Shown one piece after another: positions 45,725 to 53,948 of a stretch of 64,000 nt of DNA (within the stretch, counting starts at the first letter, position 1; the number at the start of each line of letters is the position of its first letter). The stretch comes from Tateyamaria sp. syn59 (GTDB taxonomy: Bacteria; Pseudomonadota; Alphaproteobacteria; Rhodobacterales; Rhodobacteraceae), in the NCBI RefSeq assembly GCF_007995245.1, contig NZ_VCBA01000004.1:186001-250000 (forward strand), written 5' to 3'. The notes beneath the pieces were generated by a model. The model was not told the origin of the DNA. It saw nothing but the letters and a program-made list of their open reading frames with translations, and did not search any database. Position numbers and translations under genes: made by a program.

Positions 45725-47527
45725 TCACTGCGCCCGCAGCAGCGGGGTGATCTTGCGGATCGCGACACGGCGATTGATGCGCTCCGCTTCATTGGTACGG
45801 ACCTTCAGGTTCGCCTCACCATAGCCCTGCACCACAAGGTTTTCCGGCGGAATGGCGAAATACTCCGTCAGCGCAAGCGCCGTCGATTCCGCACGGCGGT
45901 CCGACAGGGCAAGGTTCATGGCCGCCCCACCGACGGCATCGGTATGGCCTTCGATCAGGAACACGGCCCCCGGATCAACGGCGATCTCGTCGGCAATCAA
46001 CTGCCCGATCTCGGCCAGATCACGTGCCTCTTCTGGCGCAATGACGGCAGAGCCGCTGGCGAAGTTCACCGCTTCAACGTCGATCTCGGGCACAAGGTCG
46101 CGCACGGCACGGATCTGGCGCACCTGCTGCAGCGAATAGGCGCGGTCGGTCGGGTTCTCGAGCGCAGCCAAGGCCGCCCGCAACTCGTCATTTTCAGACG
46201 CACGCAAGGCCGGACGGACATCCCCGGTTGGTAACGTCGCTACGTCCACGGGCTGTACGGTCTGCGTATCATCGAACAGCATGACCTCGCGCCCATCAGG
46301 CAGAATGCGGGTGCGCATCAACGTCTGACCGGTAGCCGAGCGGATCGTCACCACGCGCGATCCATCCTCGCGATTGACGATGGTGCGGGTCGATCCGTCA
46401 TCAAACTGCTCGGTCGACACACGCGCACCGGGACGGCGCAGCAACTCGTCGTCGTTCTTGAGCACGCGGTACCCGCCCTGCCCGTCCTGCAGAACAACCC
46501 GGTCGTCCGCAGCCACGACAACGTCGTCATCCTGGTTGAGAATGGTGGCAACAGCCGCCACACCCAACGCGCCCAGCGCGAACTTTTCAAGCTTTGATAG
46601 CCCGTCGTCGTCCTCAGCCACAGCCTCGGCGCGCGCAAACTCTTCGTCCGAGGACCGCGCAGTCTCTTCGGTGACGGTCTCAACCTCCGCACCTTCGCTC
46701 GCCTCGGCGGCAACAGGAGCCGCCGCGGCTTCGGTTTCGACCTGCGCATTGGCGGCAGCGGTCGTATCTGCGGTATCGTCCTGCACAACCTCTGGCTCGG
46801 CCTCCGCGGTCGCGTCTTCGGCGGGTGCCTCATCCGCCGGTGTCTCGGCCACCTCTTCCGTGGGTGCGTCTTCGGCGGGCGTTTCGGCAACCTCCTCTGC
46901 GGGCGCCTCTTCTGCGGGCGTCTCAACAACCTCCTCCGCCGGAGCCTCCTCTGCAGGCGTTTCAACAACCTCTTCAGCCGGGGCTTCTTCCGCAGGCGTT
47001 TCGGCGACATCGTCGGCAGGCGCCTCTTCTGTCGGTGTTTCCGCCGTCTCTTCTAACGGCGCGTCTTCGGCAGGTGCTTCGGCCACACCTTCTGCGGGGG
47101 CCTCCTCCGATGGGGTCTCTGCCACCTCCTCGGCTGGTGCCTCCTCGGCCGGCGTTTCAGCGACATCGGCAGCAGGCGCCTCTTCTACAGGCGTCTCCAC
47201 GACCTCTTCCGCCGGTGCATCCTCTGCAGGCGTTTCGACTGTTTCTTCAGCAGGGGCTTCCCCCACCGGGGCATCCGCCACGCCCTCGGCCGGGGCCTCT
47301 TCAGCAGGTGTTTCAACCGTCTCCTCCGCAGGCGCTTCAACACCCACCTCAGCATCCGCAGCAACGCCCTCCTCGGCTTCAACCAGGGGCACGCAGGATG
47401 CCACACCCTCCGTCACCACCGGCGTTTCACCTTCGGCACAGGCGGCTGCATCCTGTGCAAAAACCGGCGGCGTACCAAGCATAAGGGCGGTGATGGACAC
47501 CGTCTGCATCAATCGGGAAAGCATCAT
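45725..47527 (-). CDS. OmpA-family outer-membrane/peptidoglycan-binding protein with acidic 13-residue repeats
   Basis: About 600 residues from tandem ATGs at 47527/47524, preceded by GGAGGT. Signal peptide (ITALMLGTPPVFAQ), a short Cys-containing segment (ACAEGETP ... VASCVPL), then thirteen 13-residue Pro/Ala/Glu repeats (consensus APAEEVxETPAEE, about residues 65-233), an acidic linker, a hydrophobic stretch (LEKFALGALGVAAVATIL), a beta-rich middle section (RVVLQDGQGGYRVLKNDDELL) and a C-terminal OmpA domain (about 480-600: NFASGSAVIAPEEARDLAEIG, FLIEGHTDAVGGAAMNLALSDRRAES, VQGYGEANL, NRRVAIRKI) with the Asp and Arg that bind diaminopimelate in peptidoglycan. It splits the peptide-transporter locus and is on the opposite strand. 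Confidence 0.85.
   Translation of the reverse strand: MMLSRLMQTVSITALMLGTPPVFAQDAAACAEGETPVVTEGVASCVPLVEAEEGVAADAEVGVEAPAEETVETPAEEAPAEGVADAPVGEAPAEETVETPAEDAPAEEVVETPVEEAPAADVAETPAEEAPAEEVAETPSEEAPAEGVAEAPAEDAPLEETAETPTEEAPADDVAETPAEEAPAEEVVETPAEEAPAEEVVETPAEEAPAEEVAETPAEDAPTEEVAETPADEAPAEDATAEAEPEVVQDDTADTTAAANAQVETEAAAAPVAAEASEGAEVETVTEETARSSDEEFARAEAVAEDDDGLSKLEKFALGALGVAAVATILNQDDDVVVAADDRVVLQDGQGGYRVLKNDDELLRRPGARVSTEQFDDGSTRTIVNREDGSRVVTIRSATGQTLMRTRILPDGREVMLFDDTQTVQPVDVATLPTGDVRPALRASENDELRAALAALENPTDRAYSLQQVRQIRAVRDLVPEIDVEAVNFASGSAVIAPEEARDLAEIGQLIADEIAVDPGAVFLIEGHTDAVGGAAMNLALSDRRAESTALALTEYFAIPPENLVVQGYGEANLKVRTNEAERINRRVAIRKITPLLRAQ
46829..47335 (-). repeat. Thirteen tandem 39-bp coding repeats
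   Basis: Within the OmpA-family gene, thirteen consecutive units of 39 bp encode variants of APAEEVxETPAEE; a partial unit follows. Units differ mostly by synonymous or conservative changes, so the array is old but could still expand or contract by slippage. The encoded stretch should be an extended, acidic, proline-rich spacer across the periplasm. Confidence 0.9.
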
Positions 47528-47670
47528 AAGACCTCCTGTGCTGTCCGCCCAACCAACCAAGCACCGTGCAAGAGGGTTCCCTCCCCCTCACATGCAGCCC
47601 ACTGCAATCGGCTTGACCCCGCTCATGGGTGCGCGGATAACCGATGGATCATCCGAACTCAGGATCCTTG

Positions 47671-48651
47671 ATGCTTTCCTTTGTCATCCAGCGCGTTGCG
47701 CAATCCTTTCTCGTTCTTCTGGTCGTGGGCCTCGTCGCGTTTTCCATGTTCCGCTTCGTGGGCGACCCCATTGACAACCTGCTCGGGCAGGAACGGACCA
47801 TCGAAGATGTCGAACGCCTGCGCGCGCAGCTCGGCCTCGATCAGCCCTTTGTCGTGCAGTACTACCGCTTCCTAGAAGGGGCCGTGCAGGGCAATTTCGG
47901 CGTCAGCTACCGCCAGGGCCGCCCCGTCGCCGACATCCTGCTGGAACGCGCGCCTGCCACACTGGAACTGGCCGCCGTCTCAGGCATCCTCGCTATCGGC
48001 CTTGGCATCGCCCTCGGCGTCTTCACCGCCATACGACGAAACGGGCTATGGGCGAACGTGATCATGTCCGCCTCTCTCATAGGCGTATCCCTCCCCACCT
48101 TCCTCATCGGCATCCTGCTCATCTACCTATTCTCGGTCGAACTGGGCTGGCTGCCCAGTTTCGGACGGGGCGAGACAGTGAGGATAGGGAACTGGACCAC
48201 CGGGTTCCTGACAGAAAGCGGGCTCAAGGCCCTGATCCTGCCCGCCATCACCCTCGGCCTCTACCAGATGACGCTGATCATGCGCCTGGTCCGATCCGAA
48301 ATGCTTGAGGTCTTGCGCCAGGACTACATCCGCTTCGCCCGCGCCCGAGGGCTCAAGGAACGGGCCATCAACTTCCGCCATGCGCTCAAAAACACCCTTG
48401 TTCCTGTGATCACAGTCACCGGCCTGCAATTGGGGAGCATCATCGCCTTCGCCATCATCACCGAAACGGTGTTCCAGTGGCCGGGCGTAGGGCTCCTCTT
48501 CATCAACGCGATCCAGTTCGTCGATATTCCCGTGATGGCCGCGTACCTCATGCTGATCTCGGTCATGTTCGTCGGCATCAACCTGATCGTGGACCTGCTC
48601 TATTTCGCCATCGACCCGCGCCTGCGCGTGGACCGGGCCGGAGGACACTAA
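47671..48651 (+). CDS. Peptide ABC transporter permease, DppB-like
   Basis: 326 residues from ATG 47671 (AGGA six bases upstream; ATG 47644 would add nine residues). Six membrane helices in the DppB order: SFVIQRVAQSFLVLLVVGLVAFSMFRFVGDPI at the N-terminus, ELAAVSGILAIGLGIALGVFTAI, SLIGVSLPTFLIGILLIYLFSVELGWLPSFG, and the EAA loop YIRFARARGLKERAINFRHALKNTLVPVITV. One base separates it from the DppC-like gene. Takes substrates from the two solute-binding proteins upstream. Confidence 0.92.
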   Translation: MLSFVIQRVAQSFLVLLVVGLVAFSMFRFVGDPIDNLLGQERTIEDVERLRAQLGLDQPFVVQYYRFLEGAVQGNFGVSYRQGRPVADILLERAPATLELAAVSGILAIGLGIALGVFTAIRRNGLWANVIMSASLIGVSLPTFLIGILLIYLFSVELGWLPSFGRGETVRIGNWTTGFLTESGLKALILPAITLGLYQMTLIMRLVRSEMLEVLRQDYIRFARARGLKERAINFRHALKNTLVPVITVTGLQLGSIIAFAIITETVFQWPGVGLLFINAIQFVDIPVMAAYLMLISVMFVGINLIVDLLYFAIDPRLRVDRAGGH

Positions 48652-48652
48652 G

Positions 48653-49606
48653 ATGACCGACGCCACCCAAACCCCGACACCGGCCAAAGCACCCACCCGC
48701 TTGCAACGCTGGGCCGACAGCGACTTCTACTATCAGTTCAAGCGCTCGCCCGTGGCCATCGTCAGCTTCGCCGTCGCGATGCTCCTGATCCTCGGCGCGG
48801 TCTTCGCACCGCTGATCGCCCCCTACAACCCGTTTGACCCCGCCTCGCTCAACCTGATGAACGGCTTTTCCAAACCGATGGAGCCCAACGCCTTCACCGG
48901 TGACACATTCTGGCTGGGCACCGACGACCAGGGGCGCGACGTCTTCTCCACCATCCTCTACGGCATGCGCATCTCGCTCTTCGTGGGCGTCGCCGCCGTT
49001 CTCTTCGCCATGGTGCTCGGCATCTCTCTGGGCCTGATCGCGGGCTATGTCGGCGGCTGGACCGAAACCATCATCATGCGCATCGCCGACGTGCAACTGA
49101 CGTTTCCCAGCATCCTCGTCGCCATGCTGATCTTCGGCATCGCCAAGGGCGTCACCCCCGTCGAATACCGCGACCAGATGGCCATCTGGGTCCTGATCAT
49201 CGCCATCGGCCTCTCCGACTGGGTCCAATTCGCCCGCGTCGTCCGCGGCGCAACCTTGGTTGAAAAAAGCAAGGAATACGTCCAGGCCGCCCGCCTGATA
49301 GGGCGCTCAGGCCCCGCGATCATGGTGCAGCACATCCTGCCCAACGTCCTGTCGCCGGTCCTCGTGATCGCCACAATCTCGCTGGCCCTCGCCATCATCG
49401 CCGAAGCCACGCTCAGCTTCCTCGGCGTCGGCGCGCCGCCCACACAGCCATCGCTGGGCACCCTGATCCGCATCGGCCAAGGCTTTCTGTTCTCCGGCGA
49501 ATGGTGGATCCTCTTCTTCCCCGCTTGCACGCTGCTGGCACTGGCACTCAGCGTCAACCTGCTGGGCGATTGGCTGCGGGACGCGCTGAACCCGAGGTTG
49601 CGGTGA
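48653..49606 (+). CDS. Peptide ABC transporter permease, DppC-like
   Basis: 317 residues. Typical DppC layout: an N-terminal helix (SFAVAMLLILGAVFAPLIAPYNPFDP), the WLGTDDQGRDVFSTILYGMRISLFVG signature near residue 85, and the EAA loop YVQAARLIGRSGPAIMVQHILPNVLSPVLV near residue 210. It overlaps the next small gene by one base (TGATG). Pairs with the DppB-like permease to form the membrane channel. Confidence 0.93.
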   Translation: MTDATQTPTPAKAPTRLQRWADSDFYYQFKRSPVAIVSFAVAMLLILGAVFAPLIAPYNPFDPASLNLMNGFSKPMEPNAFTGDTFWLGTDDQGRDVFSTILYGMRISLFVGVAAVLFAMVLGISLGLIAGYVGGWTETIIMRIADVQLTFPSILVAMLIFGIAKGVTPVEYRDQMAIWVLIIAIGLSDWVQFARVVRGATLVEKSKEYVQAARLIGRSGPAIMVQHILPNVLSPVLVIATISLALAIIAEATLSFLGVGAPPTQPSLGTLIRIGQGFLFSGEWWILFFPACTLLALALSVNLLGDWLRDALNPRLR

Positions 49607-50073
49607 TGAAATTCGCGACAAAGCTATCACTCGTTGCAAGCATCGCCCTTTGCCCGAACGCTTCGCTCTCAGAAGGCGGCCACGATAGCGAGCTCGCCAC
49701 TGAAGTGGTCGAACTGAGCGATCTGCAGCAAAGAGTTTTGTCGATCTCTGACGCGGCGAAAAGACTATCGCTAACCAATTTTGTGAGTTCGGATCTGCGA
49801 TCTGAGGACATTAAGAAAAGGCGAACGATTGCCATAGAGGAATGGAACCGCGCCCAAGATCGCATCAAGCAGGTCTACATCGAAGCAACGGAGACAACCC
49901 TGTCGGAGACGGAACAGCGCCTGCTCTTGGATTTTTTTGAGGATCAGGCACTTCAGGTCGCTTTGTCGAAGTTAGGTAACGTCGAACAGGCGGCCTTGCC
50001 GGACCTCGCAAGGATCGTAGATGAGACGTCGGCTATCATTTCCCAACGTATCGCAGAAGAAGTGCCTGAATAA
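49606..50073 (+). CDS. Secreted helical hypothetical protein
   Basis: 155 residues from ATG 49606, overlapping the permease stop. Signal peptide (FATKLSLVASIALCPNASLS), then a charged helical mature part (VVELSDLQQRVLSISDAAKRLSL ... RLLLDFFEDQALQVALSKLG ... IISQRIAEEVPE) with coiled-coil character. No family recognised. Codon use is less GC-rich than in the permeases. Translational coupling to the transporter suggests cotranscription but not a function. Confidence 0.6.
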   Translation: MKFATKLSLVASIALCPNASLSEGGHDSELATEVVELSDLQQRVLSISDAAKRLSLTNFVSSDLRSEDIKKRRTIAIEEWNRAQDRIKQVYIEATETTLSETEQRLLLDFFEDQALQVALSKLGNVEQAALPDLARIVDETSAIISQRIAEEVPE

Positions 50074-50153
50074 ACCATGACCTCAGTTATCATGACACGC
50101 CTTTCTTCACGCGAACGCACCTCTCGCCATATCACATGTCGCGCGGGCGGACT

Positions 50154-50342
50154 TCAAATGACCCGCTTCGGCTCCGCATCCAGGGCGTACTCGCCAGCGC
50201 CGGTGCACCACTCGGCCCCCACGGCCAGCCAATGCACGTCACCATCCGGCAAGTGCACCACCACACGCCCGTCTTCCACTGTCAGGTTGTTCATAGACAC
50301 AAGGCTCAAAAGCATTCCAAAGGACTGGGCCGTCAAACACAT
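50154..50342 (-). CDS. Small unknown protein, member of a tandem paralogous pair
   Basis: 62 residues from ATG 50342, with AGGAG eight bases upstream. It begins MCLTAQSF and ends with HLPDGDVHWLAVGAEWCTGA plus a short tail. It matches the gene just upstream on the same strand at MCLT, VxVH, GDVxW, V and EWCTGA. No signal peptide or membrane helix. Two invariant Cys (MCLT and EWCTGA) could bind a metal or form a disulfide. No family recognised. Confidence 0.65.
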   Translation of the reverse strand: MCLTAQSFGMLLSLVSMNNLTVEDGRVVVHLPDGDVHWLAVGAEWCTGAGEYALDAEPKRVI

Positions 50343-50358
50343 CTCAAATACTCCTGTC

Positions 50359-50574
50359 TCAGCGGCCCGTCTCGGGACCGTACTGCGGATCAATCTGCGC
50401 AAGAAAAGACGCGGGCGTGGTATGCGGCGCGCCTGTGCACCACTCGTTGACCACGTAATGCCACTCCACATCACCGGCGGTGGCGTGCACCGTAATCGTA
50501 TGGGCGTCGCCCGTGACATAGGCCATCCCGAGAATGTTCAAAAAGGCGGCCAGGCTTGCAGTTGTCAGGCACAT
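50359..50574 (-). CDS. Small unknown protein, member of a tandem paralogous pair
   Basis: 71 residues from ATG 50574, preceded by GAGGAG. It begins MCLTTASLAAF and includes ITVHATAGDVEWHYVVNEWCTGA, the same core as its neighbour 16 bases downstream; they form a two-gene operon made by duplication. It is divergent from the double ABC ATPase gene across about 170 bases. Function unknown. Confidence 0.65.
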   Translation of the reverse strand: MCLTTASLAAFLNILGMAYVTGDAHTITVHATAGDVEWHYVVNEWCTGAPHTTPASFLAQIDPQYGPETGR

Positions 50575-50744
50575 GGGCGTTCTCCTCGCGCTGCGCGGTT
50601 GCCCTCCCTGTCGTGCTATGCCCTGAACGTGCCAAGTCGCGAGAAGGTTGCCCAGACAATTCTCGCTGCGATGCAGCAAAATTGCTGCACATGCAAAATA
50701 ACGCCTAATTCTTGTGCAAATCCAGTGATGGAGCGCCTGTACCC

Positions 50745-52457
50745 ATGACAACGCCCCTGCTCAACATCTCCGACCTCTCGGTCCACTACCCGACGCGCAA
50801 GGGCACCTTCGTCGCCGTCAACGGCGCGGACCTCACGGTGGCACCTGGCGAAATCCACGGCCTCGTCGGCGAATCCGGCGCGGGCAAGTCCACCATCGGT
50901 GCTGCGGTCATGGGCCTGATCGACCCGCCGGGCCACATCGCGGGCGGCACAGTCAACTTCCGGAACGAAGAGATCTCCGGCCGCGACGCATCAGCCATGC
51001 GCGCGTTGCGCGGCGCCAAGATCTCCATGATCTTTCAGGACCCGCTCACGTCCCTCAACCCGCTCCTCACGGTCGAGGAACAGCTGACTGAGACCATCGA
51101 AGCGCACCTCAAACTCGGCGACAAAGCGGCCAAGGCCCGCGCCGTGGAGCTCCTCGACCGCGTCGGCATCCCGGATCCGGCGGAACGGGTCAAACAATAC
51201 CCCCACCAGTTCTCAGGCGGCATGCGCCAGCGGGTGGTCATCGCCCTCGCCCTCTGCTCGGAACCCGATGTCATCATCGCCGACGAACCCACAACCGCGC
51301 TCGACGTCTCGATCCAGGCCCAGATCCTCGACCTGATCAAAGAGCTTGCCCGCGAACGGCAGGTCGGCGTCATCCTCATCACCCACGACATGGGCGTGAT
51401 CGCAGACACCACCGACCGCGTCACCGTCATGTATCAGGGCGAGGTGGTAGAAACCGGCACCACCGCCCAGGTGATGGGCGCGCCCGAACACGAATACACC
51501 AAATCCCTCATCGCCGCCGTCCCCCGCGCCACGCTCAAGGTCCACCGTTTCCCGCAGCTTTCCTATGGCGGTCGCAGCACCCGCTTCGCCATCGAGGACC
51601 TCGCCCGCAACTGGCCCACGCCCCCCAAATCCAAAACCGGCACGCTGGTGCAGGTGGACGGGATCACCAAGGAATTCACCCAACGCGCCTCAATCATCCC
51701 CGCATGGCGCAAGATGTTCACCGCCGTGGACAAGGTCAGCTTCGACATCCGCGAGGGCGAGGTGTTCGGCCTCGTCGGCGAAAGCGGCTCCGGCAAATCC
51801 ACCGTCGCCCGCATGATCGCCACGCTCTACGACACCGATGGCGGGCACATCTACTTCGACGACACCGACATTACGCAACTGGCCTCACGCGCCCAACGCG
51901 ACGCCTACCGCCGCCAGATCCAGATGATCTTCCAGGACCCGTTCAGCAGCCTCAACCCGCGCATGCGCGTGGACGCCATTGTCGCCGAACCGGTCCTCCA
52001 CCACAAACTCCTCACCGGCAGCGCCGTTCAAACCCGCGTCGACGAACTGCTCGACCGCGTCGGCCTCGGCGCCGAAGCAGGCCGCAAATACCCCCACGAG
52101 TTTTCCGGCGGCCAGCGCCAACGTATCTCCATCGCGCGCGCGCTTGCCACCCAACCGCGCTTCCTCATCTGTGATGAGCCCACCTCCGCCCTCGACGTGT
52201 CGATCCAGGCGCAGGTGCTCAACATCCTCAAGGACCTGCAGGAACATCTCGGGCTCACCATGCTCTTCATCAGCCACGACCTGCCCGTCGTCCGGCAAAT
52301 GTGCGACCGCGTCGGCGTCATGCGCCAGGGCCAGATGGTCGAAGTGGCCGACACCGAACAGCTCTTCGCCGCCCCTAAAGCCGCCTACACCCAGGAACTC
52401 CTGCACCTCATGCCAAAGCTCGAAGGGCTCTCCACCGAAGGTCTGGAAAACGCCTGA
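50745..52457 (+). CDS. Fused double ATPase of a peptide ABC transporter (DppD-DppF type)
   Basis: 570 residues from ATG 50745, containing two complete ATPase domains. First: Walker A GESGAGKST (about residue 45), FSGGMRQR signature, Walker B VIIADEPTTALDVS, H-loop ITHDMG. Second: Walker A GESGSGKST (about 350), FSGGQRQR, LICDEPTSALDVS, ISHDLP. Each carries the peptide-transporter C-terminal extension. In many bacteria these are two separate genes; here they are one polypeptide. It powers the DppB/DppC-like permeases encoded about 1.1 kb upstream. Confidence 0.95.
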   Translation: MTTPLLNISDLSVHYPTRKGTFVAVNGADLTVAPGEIHGLVGESGAGKSTIGAAVMGLIDPPGHIAGGTVNFRNEEISGRDASAMRALRGAKISMIFQDPLTSLNPLLTVEEQLTETIEAHLKLGDKAAKARAVELLDRVGIPDPAERVKQYPHQFSGGMRQRVVIALALCSEPDVIIADEPTTALDVSIQAQILDLIKELARERQVGVILITHDMGVIADTTDRVTVMYQGEVVETGTTAQVMGAPEHEYTKSLIAAVPRATLKVHRFPQLSYGGRSTRFAIEDLARNWPTPPKSKTGTLVQVDGITKEFTQRASIIPAWRKMFTAVDKVSFDIREGEVFGLVGESGSGKSTVARMIATLYDTDGGHIYFDDTDITQLASRAQRDAYRRQIQMIFQDPFSSLNPRMRVDAIVAEPVLHHKLLTGSAVQTRVDELLDRVGLGAEAGRKYPHEFSGGQRQRISIARALATQPRFLICDEPTSALDVSIQAQVLNILKDLQEHLGLTMLFISHDLPVVRQMCDRVGVMRQGQMVEVADTEQLFAAPKAAYTQELLHLMPKLEGLSTEGLENA

Positions 52458-52494
52458 CCCCTTCTTCTCTTTGACAAATACGGTCGGGGGAGCT

Positions 52495-52517
52495 CGAGGG
52501 GGCAGACAGCCCCCTCG
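52495..52517. terminator. Hairpin between the ATPase and MFS genes
   Basis: CGAGGGGGC and GCCCCCTCG form a perfect 9-bp stem around AGACA, between convergent genes ending at 52457 and 52589. An A-rich run follows at 52523, giving a T tract on the minus strand only at a distance. Confidence 0.65.
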
Positions 52518-52588
52518 TCAGCAAAAAACAGATCACGTCGCCGCAAGGCGCCCTTTTCCTTACGCGCTTGGTACAGCGAGCGACCGGA

Positions 52589-53803
52589 TCACCGCTCCAT
52601 CTTCAGCGACAACGCCCAGGCCAACGCACTTAGCCCGACCAGCACCAACACCGACACCGTCCACCCCTGCGCCACGAACAGCTGTCCAATGACAAAGGCG
52701 CCGACGATCCCGCCCAGGTAATAGCTCGCCAGATACAAGCCATTGGCCGCCGCCGGATCCTCCCGCGCCGTGCGCCCGACATAACCGGTCGCGACAGATT
52801 GCGCGAAAAACAATCCCGCCCCGACCAACGCCAGACCAGCAAGGAACACGGCCAGCACCGGCACCAACAACAGCAAAAGCCCGACAAGCGATGCCGCCAT
52901 CGCCCCGTGAAAACTCGCGCGCGGGCCAAAGCGCGCGACAGAGGCCGCCGCCAGCGGCGTCGTCAGAATGGCCGGGGCAAACACGAAATACACGACGCCA
53001 ATCATCTCCTGCGGCAGGGCAAAGGGTGCCTGTGCCAGCACGAAATTGGCATAGGTAAAGGTCGCCACAAACACGAACAGCAGGATGAACCCGACCCCGA
53101 CCATCGCGACAAGCCGCAGGTTGCGCAGATGCGCGGCCCACGCATCAATCACCGACGCGCCGCCTGCCACATGAGCCTCGCGCGTATCCCGCGCCCCGAT
53201 ATAGAAGTAGGCAACCACCGCACCTGTCAGGTTCAACGCCGCAAACCCGAAAAAGCTCTCGGCCAGCCCGACCGATCCGGCGATCTCGGACGCGAGCAAC
53301 CGACCAAACAGGTTCGACGCCACGTTGCCGGTGATGTAGGCCGCCATCGCCCCGCTCACGGCCGTCAGTGAACACTCCTCGCTCAGATAGGTCAGCGTCA
53401 GGGTAAAGGCGGCCGACATGAACATGCCCTGCACAACCCGCAGCAGGGTGAAGGTCGTCAGATCATCGGTAAAGGCCAGCAAGGTGGTCGGCACGCTCAA
53501 CAGCGCCAGACAGATCCAGATCCCTCGCTTGCGATCAATGCGGCGGGCAAAAACGGCCACGACCAGCGACGCCAGGGCCATCCCGATGGTCGAGGCGTTA
53601 ACGGCAAAGCCCATGGCTGCAGGCGACACGCCATAGGTTTCGACCAGCGTCGGCAACAGCGCCTGCGCGCCAAAGAGGTCGATGAGCGTGAGAAAGGCAA
53701 TCAGCGCGATCATCGTCGACCGGCGGATCACCATGCGCCGATCCTCCGGCGGCTTCTCCGCCAGCGCCTCGGCCATGCCGGTCATCTGCGCCGCAACAGC
53801 CAT
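52589..53803 (-). CDS. MFS transporter
   Basis: 404 residues from ATG 53803, chosen because GGGAGG lies eight bases upstream. Twelve hydrophobic helices. The N-terminal half has STMIALIAFLTLIDLFGAQALLPTLVE (first helix) and the loop-2/3 basic motif FARRIDRKRG, which is the MFS A-motif form (RxDRxxx); helix 4-5 region LRVVQGMFMSAAFTLTLTYLSEE fits efflux-type (Bcr/YnfM-like) carriers. Substrate unknown; an exporter of small molecules is likely. A perfect palindrome lies about 110 bases upstream. Confidence 0.85.
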   Translation of the reverse strand: MAVAAQMTGMAEALAEKPPEDRRMVIRRSTMIALIAFLTLIDLFGAQALLPTLVETYGVSPAAMGFAVNASTIGMALASLVVAVFARRIDRKRGIWICLALLSVPTTLLAFTDDLTTFTLLRVVQGMFMSAAFTLTLTYLSEECSLTAVSGAMAAYITGNVASNLFGRLLASEIAGSVGLAESFFGFAALNLTGAVVAYFYIGARDTREAHVAGGASVIDAWAAHLRNLRLVAMVGVGFILLFVFVATFTYANFVLAQAPFALPQEMIGVVYFVFAPAILTTPLAAASVARFGPRASFHGAMAASLVGLLLLLVPVLAVFLAGLALVGAGLFFAQSVATGYVGRTAREDPAAANGLYLASYYLGGIVGAFVIGQLFVAQGWTVSVLVLVGLSALAWALSLKMER

Positions 53804-53914
53804 CAGACCGGCCTCCCACTGCAACTGCCTTGCGCCGGTACCGACAAAGAAACCGTGGTTAACAAGTGATTAGCGCGCCCGGCAACCCACTGAAATAAAA
53901 CACTTTGACATGTT

Positions 53915-53930
53915 TGTCCCCGCGGGGACA
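53915..53930. promoter_or_regulatory. 16-bp perfect palindrome between cupin and MFS genes
   Basis: TGTCCCCGCGGGGACA is a perfect palindrome lying 18 bases after the end of the cupin gene and about 110 bases before the MFS start (both minus strand). It could be an operator for the MFS gene or the stem of a terminator for the upstream operon; the absence of a loop makes an operator the better reading. Confidence 0.45.
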
Positions 53931-53948
53931 GATCTGCACCACCCATGA

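Noticed and set aside
46374-47774. 466-codon plus-strand frame, Ser/Ala/Gly-rich repeats
   Set aside because: Reverse-strand reading of the OmpA-gene repeat array; its repetitive character comes entirely from the 39-bp units.
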